A DNA stretch of 64,000 nt. It comes from Sclerurus mexicanus (taxonomy: Eukaryota > Chordata > Aves > Passeriformes > Furnariidae). How positions within the stretch are numbered: position 1 is the first letter of the stretch; each line of letters begins with the position of its first letter. Below the pieces are notes generated by a model that was given only the letters and a program-made list of their open reading frames with translations, had not been told where the DNA came from and ran no database searches. Below, piece by piece: positions 10,715 to 24,800 of the stretch. The stretch spans positions 806,001 through 870,000 of the forward strand of contig VWZF01004872.1 of assembly GCA_013396755.1 (NCBI GenBank). Reading direction: 5' to 3'. The position numbers were made by a program, and so were the translations under genes.

Positions 10715-12225
10715 GATTAAAGCCAATGCCCACTGAATTCCTTTGTTTGCCGAAACGCATAACACAGCACCATTTTGTGGCAGCCGGTGCGCTCGATTTG
10801 AGCGCTGCTACCGCGCCACCCGGCCCTGCTGAAACAAACGCGGACACAGACAGCCCCGGCCCTCCGGGCGTGCGAGTGCAGCACGCCGCGTTCCCAACCC
10901 CACCTTTGCCGGCAACACGGGCATCGCTCCCACCCTGTGGGGCAGTAAATCTGCCCTGCTTTCGGNTGGGCCTTTTTACAGTAAGAGCAGAGGGTCAAGT
11001 AAGGGCTTAAGGAGGACGGGGTCAGCCCCGCTCCGGGCGATGATTCCCTGAGGGGCCGCCTGGCTGCGCCCGGGCCGCGGTGATGTGGCGTTTCCCAGGC
11101 TGGGGACAGCCCCGGCCGGCTGAGGCTGCCAGCGACTGCCTTCCAGATTATTTAGCTCCAGGCCCTTGAGTCTCTCAGACTTACAGCACCGTGCCGAGGC
11201 AGCACAGAATTAAGCCAAGCAGCAGCTTAGTTACCGCAAGGAGGTTTGCTCTGCAGAGCACGGGCCTTGTTTTGCATTCAGGGCTCCGGGGAGTGCTCCA
11301 GCAGCTTGACAGACCTGTCCCTGCAGGAAAAGACAGCCTGCCCTGCTACCTGCGGGGTCTGTGTCCCTGCAGGAAAAGGCAGCCTGTCCTGCTACCTGCA
11401 GGGTCAGAGCAAGCCAAAAGCAGCTCTTGCTTTAGCCGGATGGATAAGAGCCCACCCACTTCATTAGCAGTGTGGTCTTTATGTCAAGTTCAAGCTGAAC
11501 TTCACCTACACCACATCAGTTTGCGCTTGTTTTCTGAGATTCTGGTGACATCTGTTTAGCTTTCTTTTTGTCTTTATTAAAGAAATATTTAACACAACCA
11601 TGGAGAACAGATGTTTCAGCCTACCGTGGTAACTTGGTGCTGAGAATTCGTGGTTCTTTTTTCCCCGCCTTTTCAGTTCTAGATCCTAGTTTTTATATGC
11701 ATTTGCAGATTTTCTTAAATTGCAGTTCTCTAAGGCACAGGGAACTCATCTAATAGCTCAGGGTGCTCAGTTAGGCTTTTACTGCTTTGTTCTAGTACTA
11801 GAATGAATTAAGATCCTTCTATGAGCTGCTGTAAACCATTAAAATAGCATAAAGCTATCATGGTGTTCTGCTGGGTTGCCAGAGCAGCCCACAGAAGGAT
11901 TCACTGAACACCTAAAGCTGCAGAAGGAAACAAAGCAGTTTTTCCAGTTTTTAATTTCGTGTCAGTCTATGAGAGACATTCAGCTTCCTGTGTATCTGTA
12001 GCTTGTACTTGGTTATCATCGTTGTGAAGCTCAGAAAACACTGTGATGATGGGGCTGCATGTACGAGTAACATCAATACAATGTGATCATTTAAAAAAAT
12101 AAATCACTTTGGTGGCTCTAACTAAAGAGCTCAAATAAATTTAGATAAAACGAATCTAGTTAGAAAAATAGTGCATTTAATTAAAATATGTCGGGAAAGT
12201 AACTGCGATTTATCTTTCTTGTCAG
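10715..12225. other. GC-rich, CpG-containing region then gene-free DNA
   Basis: About 10730-11460 is GC-rich with frequent CpG and one N at 10966. Together with the GC-rich block at 10100-10228 it could be a promoter island for CEBPZOS, whose first coding exon was not found and should lie upstream of 12226. From 11460 to 12225 the sequence is AT-rich with nothing recognisable. Confidence 0.4.
11316..11404. repeat. Two tandem copies of a 46-bp unit
   Basis: The segment starting TGTCCCTGCAGGAAAAG at 11316 is repeated from 11362 with a few changes. It ends in CTACCTGC followed by GGGGT or AGGGT. No function can be inferred. Confidence 0.8.
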
Positions 12226-12270
12226 ATTTCAGATACACAATGCAGAAGAGGTTTCCATCAATCCTTGAAG
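12226..12270 (+). CDS. CEBPZOS: CEBPZOS coding exon
   Basis: A 45-nt exon reading FRYTMQKRFPSILE with split codons at both ends (two bases in, one base out). It corresponds to the DFRQTMSKKYPFILE segment of the human protein. Confidence 0.85.
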
Positions 12271-12619
12271 GTAGGTTTGTAGCTGTTGGCTTCAGAAGGA
12301 TGGCTGAAGTTTCTGTTGCATCTTAATGTAGAAAACCAGTGTTATTACTGTTGAAAACTTACTCCAGAAGACCCTGCAGAAGTGTTCATTATTTTCCATA
12401 GGTGTGGCTGGAGTGTCAGACTGTAGGATAGAGACCATGGAACTGGAGGGCTGTACATCTAATAAAACTAGCCACAATGTGGCTCTCCTTCACACATGTC
12501 TAACTTAGAGCTGACATGGGTTTTCCTATTTTTCAGTTTATTACAAATCCAATGAGTGGTCTGGAATTCATGGCATAAGGGAGAACGACCAAATGACATG
12601 GTTAAACAGCAAGAACTGA
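12226..12619 (+). CDS. CEBPZOS: CEBPZOS, C-terminal two coding exons (partial gene)
   Basis: Two small plus-strand exons, 12226-12270 and 12537-12619, join in frame. They give FRYTMQKRFPSILE then VYYKSNEWSGIHGIRE and end TWLNSKN before TGA. This is the C-terminal half of CEBPZOS, a single-pass micro-protein of about 80 residues that is reported to be mitochondrial. Both exons are too short for ORF finders. The acceptors (tttcttgtcag, cctatttttcag) and the donor (GAAG|gtaggt) are good. The first exon, with the start codon and membrane segment, was not found. It may lie in the GC-rich region around the N positions 10099, 10228 and 10966. The gene is tail to tail with CEBPZ, 79 bp between stop codons, as its name (opposite strand) implies. 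AATAAA at 12951-12956 is a likely poly(A) signal. Confidence 0.86.
12537..12542 (-). promoter_or_regulatory. CEBPZ: Candidate CEBPZ poly(A) signal AATAAA (minus)
   Basis: TTTATT on the plus strand gives AATAAA on the minus strand, 157 bp beyond the CEBPZ stop. It coincides with the first six coding bases of the last CEBPZOS exon. Confidence 0.4.
12537..12619 (+). CDS. CEBPZOS: CEBPZOS last coding exon
   Basis: An 83-nt exon reading VYYKSNEWSGIHGIRE, ending WLNSKN and TGA at 12617-12619. The ending matches the human C-terminus. Confidence 0.88.
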
Positions 12620-12698
12620 AGTAAGAAAAATGTGCGAATAATTAAAAAAACTCTTTTATAATAATAATTTGTAAAATGTCCACATCAAAACGTCCAGT

Positions 12699-12838
12699 TC
12701 ATCTTCTTGATTTCTTGCCTTTGTACTTGTTTTTCAGCCCTCTGTGCCTGAACTGTTTCTTCCTCTTGATGATGCTTTTCACGTCCCTGTTGTGAAGCCA
12801 CTTGTCACGCTCTATTTCCCACTGAATCTGTTTGACAT
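12699..12838 (-). CDS. CEBPZ: CEBPZ last coding exon
   Basis: A 140-nt exon reading VKQIQWEIERDKWLHNRDVK, then a basic tail ending KKSRR and TGA (12699-12701). Confidence 0.95.
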
Positions 12839-15800
12839 CTGTAGGAGGAGAGGTGAGAAATAAGGAGCCAATGGATACCTCTTACCATGATGTGGCACAC
12901 AGATGAATCATGTGAAAGTTAAAACTTGGCTACTGTATTGATAATGTTTAAATAAAGTGCAAGTGAACATTTGTTTTTGAGAAAGTTTTGGGGGTTTTTT
13001 ACTTCACAAAACAAAGCCTACCAGCTCGGAGTTCTAGACAGTGATTTGTATTTTAGTAATGCTAGACATCCTTGCATTAGGAGCAGTGTTTGGATTGCTA
13101 TTAACATTTTTCAAGTGATAGCAGCAGGACTGGTGAAAGCTTTACAAAACTTTGCTCAATCAGTATATACACATTTAATTCATTAGAATTATTTTGGGGA
13201 AGCTACTTCTACTTCACTGGTACTGCAAGGAAATAGACCCATAGGTAGGCAAACACAGCCATACCTCATGTCTTCCCTTCACAAAGAATCCAGGACACTT
13301 TATCTGAGCAAAATTAACACAAATGCCTGACAAATGGCATTCTGCCTGTCCTATTTACAGGGTGAAAGGGCCACATGACAGCCTCTTCCTCTTTTCTGAA
13401 GCCTCCACTACTCACAGTTAATACCTGTGCTGGGCATCTCTCATAACTGATGAAAATTATGTCATATCTTACTGACGTTGAGCTACTGTGCCAACTTGTG
13501 TGGTTTCTGACTTTATATTTCAGTTAAAGGTGGTGCACCTTTTCAGCTACAGAATCTGAAGGGAAAGAAGCAAACCAGCATTACAACTATCTGCTATTTG
13601 TAGCGCGTACTTACTTGCATTATCTCTGTTGGCCATGGCATTCATTCCAATATTGTCAAACTTAGACCCGGCATTTTCATCCAGCAGATACCCAAACTTT
13701 AAAGAGAGAAATTTCAGTATTTTGTTACAAAGAAAGAGGTAAAATTCTTGATCACTTTTTGCTAAGCACCCTTCACACTCACCTCTTCTGCAGATGCCAG
13801 TATACCAGCATCTTGGAGTTTTTTCTTCTTTCCTCGGCTGGATTCTTAAAACAGAAAATATTCTTATGAGACAGAATTTCAAGTTCACAGAGAAACTAAA
13901 ACAAAGTGTCACTGTGTTCTTAATTATTAAATTTTATATAATGAAACCATCTAAAATCGCTGTGTTAGAAACCTTTATTCTCCACCACCTCTAAAAGAAA
14001 AGGGAAAAAAGTTTTCAACTGAGAACTAAATAGCCCAAATCTGTGCATCAGATGTAATATGCACAAACCACCAGGCTGACTCCATCCATCTTCGAAACTT
14101 CTTCCTTCAACAGCAGATTGTCACTCTGAATTAGCCATGCTGCCTGGAGGACAACCTCCTTTTTATTTAGTTTATTCAAATCTGAATCCAGACCCAAAAC
14201 TGCAGATAATCCACTGTAGCAAAACCCTCCAATTCCAGTTTTTTAGACTCTGTATTTGTGTTAAGCTTTCTCAAATGGAAATTACGGCAGTGTTTTCTTA
14301 CCTTCCAGTGATCCCACAAAACTCATATCCTTTTTTCTCTTGCCCTTTTTACTAACAGACTTCAATTGCTTGTCATCGTTTGGATCTGACAGAAAAAGAA
14401 AAAAGATACATCAATCTCAAATACACATATATGGTGTGAGAATTAAAAGCACATGAGAGACTAAAATTTCTTTTTAGGTATATTTGTCATAACAGTCCAA
14501 GTCTTTACTTTAAAAAACACTACACACAACCAAATCTGAATTTCTTCAACTCAGTCAACTAAAAATTGGTCAGTGGTGTGCCATTCCTTACGCTTTTTTT
14601 TCCACAGCACCAAAAAGGAATGATGCTAAAATACATAAAATAAAAAGGAAAAAGCAGATATTACGTAAACCTTGAATGTCTGCTTGGTAACATTTGATAA
14701 TAATCTCATGAAAGATTAATATGTTAACAGCTGTATGAACAGTTTATCTCCTACTCTGAATCACCTTCCTGCGGCCTTTAGTTATTTGTTCAAATATTCC
14801 ACTAATCTGTCTTTTTTCAGCCACATACATTGTATTCTCTGTAAACTCTGCTTTTCAGTTGAAAAAATAAAACCACGCAGGTGCAAGAATCATTACAGTG
14901 GTAATAAAAATGTGTGTGCACAGCTGTATTAGAGGAGTAAGCTGTTATTTGTGAGATAGCAATTTAAATACAAGTTACCTCATCTAAAAAAAAATCAAGA
15001 TTCTAAAGAAATATGAACATTACCAAGTACCAGATTCTTTTATTTTTCTCTTTGAGATCTTTTAATATTTCTGCTTACTGGAGCCAGTTATATGTGTTTT
15101 CAGAATTAAAGAAACATGTCTCATTTGCAAGTTTTTAGACCCAAATGCCTAATTCTCACTCTTGCCTAGGAGACTGTGCCAGGAAGACTTAGTATCCAGA
15201 AAAAGGACTCGTCCTTTCTTTGCTTAAAAGCCAAACTTCCCACCTAGGTAACTAAATAGGAATTTACATATGTAATTACATACTAGATAACATTCTTATA
15301 GCTTTTTCTTCATGTTTTTTGGTAATAAATGGTACTTTACCTAGACTGTTATCATCATCACACACATCCATAAATACACCTCCCTCTTCATCCATATCCT
15401 CTCCAAAGTCTTCCTCCATACTTCCTAAGGAGACTTCCTCATCATCCAGATCACTGAATTCATCTTCGTCATCAGAATCCTCCCAGTCAGCACCAGATTC
15501 CTCGCTGCTTTTGCCTTTCTTACCGCCTTTGGTTTTCTTTTTTATATTACTGAAGAAAGATGTAACAAGCTTAGCACCTCATCCAGCAAAATACTGTTCA
15601 GATCTAGATGACATCTATCTACTGGCAAACACTATGTTAGAAAAGTTCAACATCATTGTATACTACTGTAAATGTAGGCTGAGGCCTAAGAAATATGTAT
15701 TATGCACTCAGGTGTGTTTTCAACATTAGTACAGGGAACTGTATTATAAAAGTCAACCATTCTAAGACATTCTGGAGAGAATCCTATTCTGAAATTAGCA

Positions 15801-18800
15801 GAAATGTCAGCTTCAGTATTTTATCTCCTCATTCTCCTCCAGTATTTTATCTTTGCTCCTTTTCAGAAAGATTTTTTCTGTAAAACACGCAAACTGCCCT
15901 ACTAAATACCAGTATACATAAAGAAAAACGTTTATACTTTAATTCCCCTGTCATCTCAACGAAAAGTTTCTGTGCCAATTCAAAAGCTGTATTGTAGATA
16001 TGTCAAGTAAAAAGAGGCTACTTAACTATTTACAATTGGACTTGATGATCTTAAAGGTCCCTTCCAACCTGAATGATTCTATGACCAATGAAACTGCCTC
16101 ATTCTGCTTCCTTTTGTACTTGGTAATTCTCCAAGAGAAAGCTGAGACAATGAAAAACAAGGTTTTACCTTGTTTACTGGGTCACTCTATTGTATAAATA
16201 ATATTCTACAGGTCTCTCATGTGTCAAGCCAGCAGACTGTAAGCACCACAGGATCATCATGATCCATCATGGGACATGCAGATAAACAGCATTACTCAGT
16301 GTTCAGCTGCTACTGCCTTTTTTGCAAGGTGATATTCTGAATCTTCCTGAAAAAGGTCTGTCCAGTTTTGTGCAGTAAAACTCCATATAGATATTAAAAC
16401 AAGAGATTTAAGAACCAATTTGAAGTCTTACCCAGCAAAATCAAGGTCATCCTGGTCAATAACAGCATTATCAGCAGCTTCAAAAGTATCTGGAGAGAAA
16501 AAAAAAATATTACAACAAAGCAAGCAAAAAAATATGAAGTCCTTGTGTCCAACAAGTACATGGACCTGTTGGAGCAAGCCTAGAGGAGGCCCACAGAGAT
16601 GACCAGATTGCTGGAGCACCTCTCCTATGAGAACAGGTTGAGAGAGTTGGGATTGATCAGCCTGGAGAAGGGAAGGCTTTGGGGTGACCTTACTGCAGCC
16701 TTCCAGTACCTAAAGGGGTCTTCAAGAGAGCTGGAGAGGGACTTTTGACAAGAATACGTGACAGGACAAGGGGGACTAGTTTCAGACTGAAAAAGGGTAC
16801 ATTTAGATTAGATATTAGGAAAGAATTCTTTACTGGGAGGGTAGTGAGGCACTGGAACAGGTTGCCCAGTGAAGCTGTGGATGCCCCATCCCTGCAAGTG
16901 TTCACAGTCACACTGGATGAGGCTTTGAGCAACCTGATCTAATGGAAGATGTCCCTGCCTGTGGCAGAGGGGTTGGAACTAGGTGTTCTTTATATTGTCC
17001 AGCCCAAACCATCCTATGATTCTATGACTGCAAAATAACTCATTTTTAGGTATCATTTTCCTGAACAGTTTGAATTATCTGCACTGGTAACAATGGTCTC
17101 TGATACCAATGAGTTCATACTCCTATAGTAAAAAAAATCCACACAACAGTTACCTAAAGCTAAGTGATTTTTTTTCTGAGAAGAATACTTTTCTTTGAAA
17201 AGTAATGGAAGTTTTATTTTATCCAGGATGTAATTTATCACCAAAACTAGATGACATGGAAAGCAGATAGAAACAGACAGACAACTGGTCAGTGATACAA
17301 ATTTAGTTGGCAGGTGGGTTATCAGCAGTGTCAAACACTTGTACTAAGTTAGACAGACCAAAAACTCAATTAAGATACAGATTAGCTAACAGGAGATTTG
17401 CTTGGGGTATGTTCATTTTCAGACCAGAAGTATTAACTATACTTCTTTAAGAAAAGCAAGCAGACTAGAGGTTGAAAGCTCCTATCATAGGATTCATTCC
17501 TATTCACATAGGAATAATCTGCTATATAGAAAAGGAAATTAAAAAAAAAAATCTGAAAAATTACAGCTATTCTGTTTCAAAGACTAAACACTAACATTAG
17601 AGGGGTCCTGAATTTATGAAGCAAATTTTCATTAGAGATACAGGACAAATGCAATTAATAATGGATTCTTGTCATAACTAAGACCCTATTAATTGAGTCA
17701 CTAAGAAAGAACCCTGCTATAAGAGTTCAGAATTCTCTAAAAATACTGTACAAAACAGTAATGGAGAGCTAACTGCATTTTCTTTTTTCAAAATGCATAT
17801 AGTACTGTATAAGTAAAATATGAAATAGTGAATATTTTGTGGTACACTAATAAATTTAGATTCTGGAACAAATCATACACTAGGTCCAAAGCAAGTACAT
17901 GCCACAGGAAGAACTAAGACTACTGCAGGAGTATGCCAAGGACCCTAATGAATAACCTCATGAAAGGTGTTAGAACTGATGAGAGAAACTGTAAACAAGA
18001 TTGAAAAAAGCCAAGCAATAAAGAAAAAATAGAAGCAAATGTTACATGCTGCTAGAAGAAGTTACTATGACCACATTAGGAAAAGAACAAAAAGGCATGA
18101 ACTGCCACTCATGAACTTAAGCTCAAAATCAGACAATTTCCAGCCATTCAAACAGGCTGACTACTGGAGTGGTGTGAGCAAGACCTTTCCCAAGATGCCC
18201 GTCTAGCTGGCAATGGATGTTGTGAACTGCTGGCTGTCGCACAGAGGGGCAACTGGAAAGAAAGTTTTCTTCCATATTCCTGTATCTCATTCAATATAAT
18301 ATGAACAATAAAAAGGATAAATTAATAATTTGAAAAAGCAGGAAATACTGAAGCAGTTACTGCAAGGAAGAACACAGCCTTACCTAATGCTCTTTCAAAT
18401 TCATCATCATCTACATCTTCCACACTTTCTTCATCATCTTGACGCCTTTGTTTCTCTCTCTTCTTATCAAACTTCGAATAAAATCTGAAATAATGTATTG
18501 CTTTCAGACACAAAATTACAGGTGGTGATCTTCATGAAAAATCTTTAAAAAAAAAGGCAAACAACCTACAGATTGTTTCCTTTGTATGTTGCCATTTGAA
18601 AACTGTATGTGATGGTTTCAAACCCATCTAAAATCAAGAGATTTATATTTCCTTTGTTTTTCAAAGAGTCAGTCACTACTGCAAGACTTAAAACAATGAC
18701 ATTTCACTGGCTAAAGGTGCCAGAAGTTATTTTTAACATAATGAATTTATAAAATGGCACAAGAAGGATGTAAAACTCTGCCTTAGACTAATAAGAAAGA

Positions 18801-21800
18801 AAGGATCAACTGCAATTTGAATGTAATTGGGGAAAAAGAATATAAAAGACATTGACCCATTAAGTTTTATTAGATTTTCTCCCCTAGCCCTCTTCTTTAG
18901 GGTGCATACTTTTACCTTCTGTCAGCCATTTTAAACCACTTTTTCATTTCATATTAAAGAACCATCAAACACAGAAGGCCATTTTGATCATATACAAAAG
19001 AGTACTTTGTACAGAAGACTTTAATCTCAGTTTCACCACTTTTCAGTGTAACCGTACTGTTAACTTTTTAGATGGGCTTGTTTTTAAGCTGCTCTTCTTT
19101 AATCTCGAAACTAATACCACTATTTTATTTATGTATTAATACTATATTCATCAATATTATAATATCAATTAATCAAAATTAGTAAATTCCATTAATCTGA
19201 CAGTTCAAAAACGTTTAAAAGCCCCTACAGCAATGGATATATTAAACAAAACAAACCAACCAACCAAAACCACTCAAAGTGAATTAAACAAAATAAATGA
19301 AGTTAGTCCAAACACTGATTTTGTATGGAGACACTCACAGGTAACCAGTATTTTGATCTAATAAAAACAAATCTTTGCTAAATATGTATCACCTCAATTT
19401 TAGTGCTACAACTGCATTTTTATATCATACTGTGAAAGGAAATTGAAAGAAATGGAAAGAACTAGGAGTAATAAAAAAATAAATACTCTGAAAATAGCTC
19501 CTCTGACTTTTTTGCTTTGTTCCATTCTAATAAGCTTTGATGCTAATAATATAAACAAGGTATATTTCAGCTTTCTTCAAATATACTTCTAATGCATAAG
19601 AACTACAAGGCTTTAGGCTTGTATTTTAAGAACTTTAAAAGGCTTCTTTATTATAATGTCACCTTACTTAATCTTAGACTACAAGCTCTGATTGCTTTTG
19701 TTCATAGGTGATATTCTTTCCTGAACTCTTTTGACAATTGTGAAAATTACATCCATTTTAAGTCTCTCAAATTAACCCAAATCTGCAAATGCTTGAAATA
19801 CTAGAGAACATTTACAAAATGTAACAGATTTTAATGGCATTGCATTAAAAAACTCTTATTTAAAACGAACATTCACAATTATTTCATTACCTGTGAAAGA
19901 ACACTTCATCCACTGGGATTTTGCTTTCATCTTTGGCACGGAATTCCTTACTGTTGACTGCAAAAACAAAAAAGAACTGATTTTACCTCGAGGTGAAATA
20001 AATGTTTTTCTTTTAAGAAAGTAAACAGCATGCACAGACAGAAGTATGCAAATCCTCAGGGTCCAAGTTTCTGAAACCAGATGAGCACACTCACAGCATT
20101 ACTTCAAATGAACAGTAGAAGGTACTAGAGGATTTGCAATCTCAACTCACTAAGCCTCAGCAGAGATCAGCTACATGCAACAACTGCAGTTTTTGGAATC
20201 GCGTTAATATATTAAATTTTTTGTTATCAGATGTTTCATTTGTAGAATGCTTAAATTCCTCAACTTCATTTCTAAATGCTCAGTCTGCTCCTTCAATTCA
20301 GAATAAACTAAAGAATGTGACAAACTGTACTTTCAAATGCATTCCACTTTATTCTACAAATTCCTACTTTAACAGCTATAAAACCATGCATCAGCCATAA
20401 AGGTACATCAGCTAATCTGTATAACTAAAACCTTTGTGTAACACAACAGACCCAAAGTTAGAGGAAAGCCCACACCTGGGCATGTTACAGAGACTCTACC
20501 ACAGAACATGATACCTCTCCTGTTCTCAACCAGCATGTTTTACTGACAGTTTACCCTGATTTTTTAAATGCTGGTTCTTACAACCAAATCCTGCTAATTG
20601 TTGGAAACAGTGGGACTACAGAAAAGGCAGCCTCTTTCTGGAGACAGGAAGACTCTCAGCAAAATAACAGTGCCAAAGGTACCTTACACTAATCTTAACA
20701 ATAGCTGCAGCTGTGCCATTGTATGGAGTAATCTATATCATTTAATGAAAGAGGTCAATGTGATTTAAAGAATTTAAATAATTATATAGACCCATTTTCT
20801 GAGATTTTAAGTCATTTTTCAGTCATAATAAATAGAACAAAAATGGCTACAGGATAACTGACTTTTCCTACATTCATTTGTTCTTGGAATGATTCAATGA
20901 TCCAGGAGATTCCATACACCCTTACAAGACCTGATCCTGAACATCAGGCACCACCACTGCACTCCTGATGGACAGAACTTTCTTTTACTGCTGAGACAAG
21001 CAGCATAGACAGTGTAGATGACATGTCTATGGCAACCAACCAAAACTATTTTTCCATCGTAATCTTAACTGAAAAGGGCCAGACTTACCTGCAAGATTCT
21101 GCATATCTTTCATAAACTGCTTCTTCTTTGGCTGCATTACCACACTGCTGGTGTTTTCTGTATCAGAATATAAATCAGAAACAAATTACTTTATTACTAT
21201 TGATACAAAAATGTGAGGAGTGGCTGATTCACCAGAGGGTTGTGCTGCCATGCATAATGACCTCAAGAGGCTGGACAGATGGGCTGACAGGAACCTCCTG
21301 CAGTTCTACAAGTGCAAGTGCCAAGTCCTGCACTAGAGGAGGGACCAGTATACACTGTGGGCTCCCCAGCTGGAAAGCCGCTTGGCTGAAAATACCCTGG
21401 TAGTCCTGGTGGACACATAGTTGACTGTGAGCCAGCACTGTGCCCCTGCAGCAAAGAAGGCTGACAGTATTCTTGGCACTCATAAGACCACACATGGACC
21501 ACTGTGTCCAGGTCTGGGCTCCGCAGAATAAAGCAGACATGGACATACTGGAGAGAGTCAAGCAAAGAGTCAATACGTTGATGAAGGGACTGGACTGCAG
21601 CATCTCTCCTGGGGGCAAAGTGTGAGAGAGCTATGATTGTTCAGCCTAGAGAAGAGAAGGCTCAGGGGGTTCTCATCAGTACATATAAATATCTGAAGGA
21701 AGGGTATAAAGAAGACAGAGCCAGGCACCTACCAGTGGTGTCAGTGACAGGGGAAAAGGTGATGAGCACAAATTGAAACACAGGAGACTCCATCTGGACA

Positions 21801-24800
21801 TCAAGAAACATGTTCTCATTGTGAAGGCAACTTTGTGCTGGCACAGGTTGCTCAGAGTGGCAGTGGAGTGTCCACTCTTAGAAACATTCAAAAACCATCT
21901 GGACAGTCTGGCCTCTCTGGAGCCCATGACCTCAAGAGGTCCCTTCCAAACTCAACCATTCTGTAGTCTTTACATTCCCCTACCACTTGCTTATTCCTGC
22001 AAAGTTAGCAATTCTGCACCGCGAGTATGAGAGTCAGCAGTGCATGACTTTCAACTGGTTCTGAGCTACCGACATCTCTCTTGCAGCCCTGAAGACTGAT
22101 CCCACTGCTCTGTTGCACCACACGCACCCTGAATACTTTACAAAGGCAATCTGAGAGAATGAGAATTTGGACAGTATCTATAATCAAGATCACATGCTAA
22201 TAAGTACAGAGAAGTGCATACCTTTGCCTTTACTGAGTTTGGGATTTCTGTACACAAAGCGATCCAAAAATCTCATTAATGTGAAATCCTGCAAAGGGTC
22301 CCCAGAGTACTGAATATGATTTCCCTGAAAGAAGCAAAAAGCCAAGAAACATTAAGGTCTTCCTTTTAGAAACATACCATCTGAACACAGAGGACTCAGT
22401 CAGTTCAAGAATAACATTAAACCATACTTTGAAAAAGAAGACGACTTGGGGATATTGTATTACATAACTTTGACCAGGTTCTCATTTTTGCAATTTCAAT
22501 TTTTTTTAAAAAAAACAAACATCTCCTTCGCTTTGTTTCAGCCATGAACTGCCTTGCAGCGTACTTGCTAATAGCATTTAATACTCAGCATCATTTGGAC
22601 ATCATATATTCAAATGGAAAATAAATACTTTAAATATGCATTTCTGTGGGTTTGAATATTTTGTGCACGGTACCACAACAGTATTCAAAAAAGAATTTGT
22701 TCCTAGAGTAGCGTTCTCCACATTTAAAAAAAAAGTCAAATAAAAAGATACAAGAAAACTCGAATAAAACTTTAAGAATCATATAATACCCACATTTCTG
22801 CAAAATTAGAACTTTTGTGAGCAGTCTCTTTTGCATAAAACACTTTAATTCCATGAAGAGCTTGGCATCTGAGTGTATGGTAGAGTTCTACAGAGCTGCT
22901 AGTTACCCATAGAGTGCAAGGAGACTTTATAATGTGTTGTTTCAAATGGCAAAATACACCTAACATTAAAAAAAACCAACAAACTTCAAAGCTACAGACT
23001 ACTTACTTCTAGAATTGTTTTTGCAAATAGGGCCACAGACGGATGAAAATGTTCAGAAAGCTGAAAAACACAAATCATTTATTTCTACTTAAAAAATAAA
23101 TGCAGTTATTACATTGACAGATCAGATTCTTGACAACACCACTATGTCATAAGACCACTCTGTAAGTCATCAACTAATATGCAGTAGTGCAAGGCTGATG
23201 TGTTCTGCCCTTGAACAACTTCTAGTTCTAATCTTCTGTCTGCGTTAAATAAATACATTTTCACTTAACATTTTATTTCATTCAACACTAGAAAGCTTCA
23301 GTGATCAAAGTTAAGATCCAAAAGTAAAAAAATATTATTATTGTCCAAATTCCCACTTAAAAATTCTTATTCCTAGTCCAGAATATCAGCATTGCATGGA
23401 ACATATACAGGCTTAAAGCTGAACTGTGTATCATCTTTGAACTTTCTGTTATGTTACCCAGGTAGCTATTCCAAGAATAAGTTCATTTTGCTCTCTTAAT
23501 ACAAGGGCCACGCTAAGAAACAGTAACAGCAAGATAAGAACACCATACCTTCTTCAGTTCCCAAAGGCTTGTACTTTCAGCACCACAGTATAAAGGACTT
23601 CGGTGCATAGGATCATATGAAGTTCCAGTCTTCCTGCCTGAGGGGTGGAGGAGAGGAAAACAAATTTTTCTCAGGCAAGTTTACAAGAGTATTATTTTCA
23701 TTTCACCATGACAGCAATGCTGCCCATCGTTCTGAGCTGAACAGCTCACAGCTTCATTTGGCAGCAGGTAAAGGCTATATTCAGCTGCTAGTGATCAGGT
23801 GCACAGGTTGAGTTACTACGTGCTTCCAAAGGAAGGTCCTGAAAAGCCCTGCCCTGTTCAAAAAGGTCTTCAGGAAGGAGTGAAATTGGGTGCAGGTTCA
23901 AAGCTAGACAAATTGTTCCAGCAAACTTCACAAGCAAATGACAACCTACACATCCTAACTTTGGCTACGTTGCTCTGAAGGTGTTTGAACATGGAAGCAA
24001 AAAATTCCACGCCTGTTTACTGCTAAGGCACAATTTATGTGTTTATTACAAACAAGTATTTGCTTATTACAAACTGCATAAAGTGAAATACACCAGAGAT
24101 AAATTATTCTGACTGATTGCTTTCAATACAATTTCAATTTGAAAACTAAAATAATGCTTTAATCACTTAAAACAACTCTTGATCAACATGTCTGTTACAG
24201 AATGTTAGATGTCAAATGAATTACATTTTCTTCCTAATTTACCTCCCATATTCAGATGATGCACCCACGAGGCTGTTGAATTTGAATTATTTGTTTTAGC
24301 AGAATTTTCCTTTGTGCTTCTCTCTTCATCTTCTACTTCTTTGTCTACATCCACAAATTTTTCCTCATCCTCTTCAGCCTCTTCTTGATCCTTAAAGCAC
24401 TCTTCATCATCTGACTCCTAAAACGCGAAAGATATTAGCAAACAGCTTTTCCTTTCCAAATTTATTCTGATGTTCTTAAAAAAATACACATATAGTTCTT
24501 AAGCTACTTACAAAAATCTAAACAAATGATGACCAATGTTTAAGAAATACAGATTTTTGTCCTTGATACAGGACTAAAACTTGAACTTTACAGCTCACAA
24601 CGCACAAACGTGATGGTCCCTCCCCACTTCAAGAAACATAAGATCTTAGCAAATCCTTAGGTTACTAATTAACAGGTTAGGGAAAAGTGATTATGAAAAT
24701 AGCTCTGAAAAAGCAACGAGATAAAGAAATCATTTTATACCACATGATCCTGTAACTGGACCCTTAACTCTGGTTTTACTTTCAGAAGCTCAGACAGAAG

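Noticed and set aside
15319..15729. Plus-strand Ser-rich 136-residue frame
   Set aside because: It is the antisense shadow of the acidic CEBPZ exon 15341-15549.
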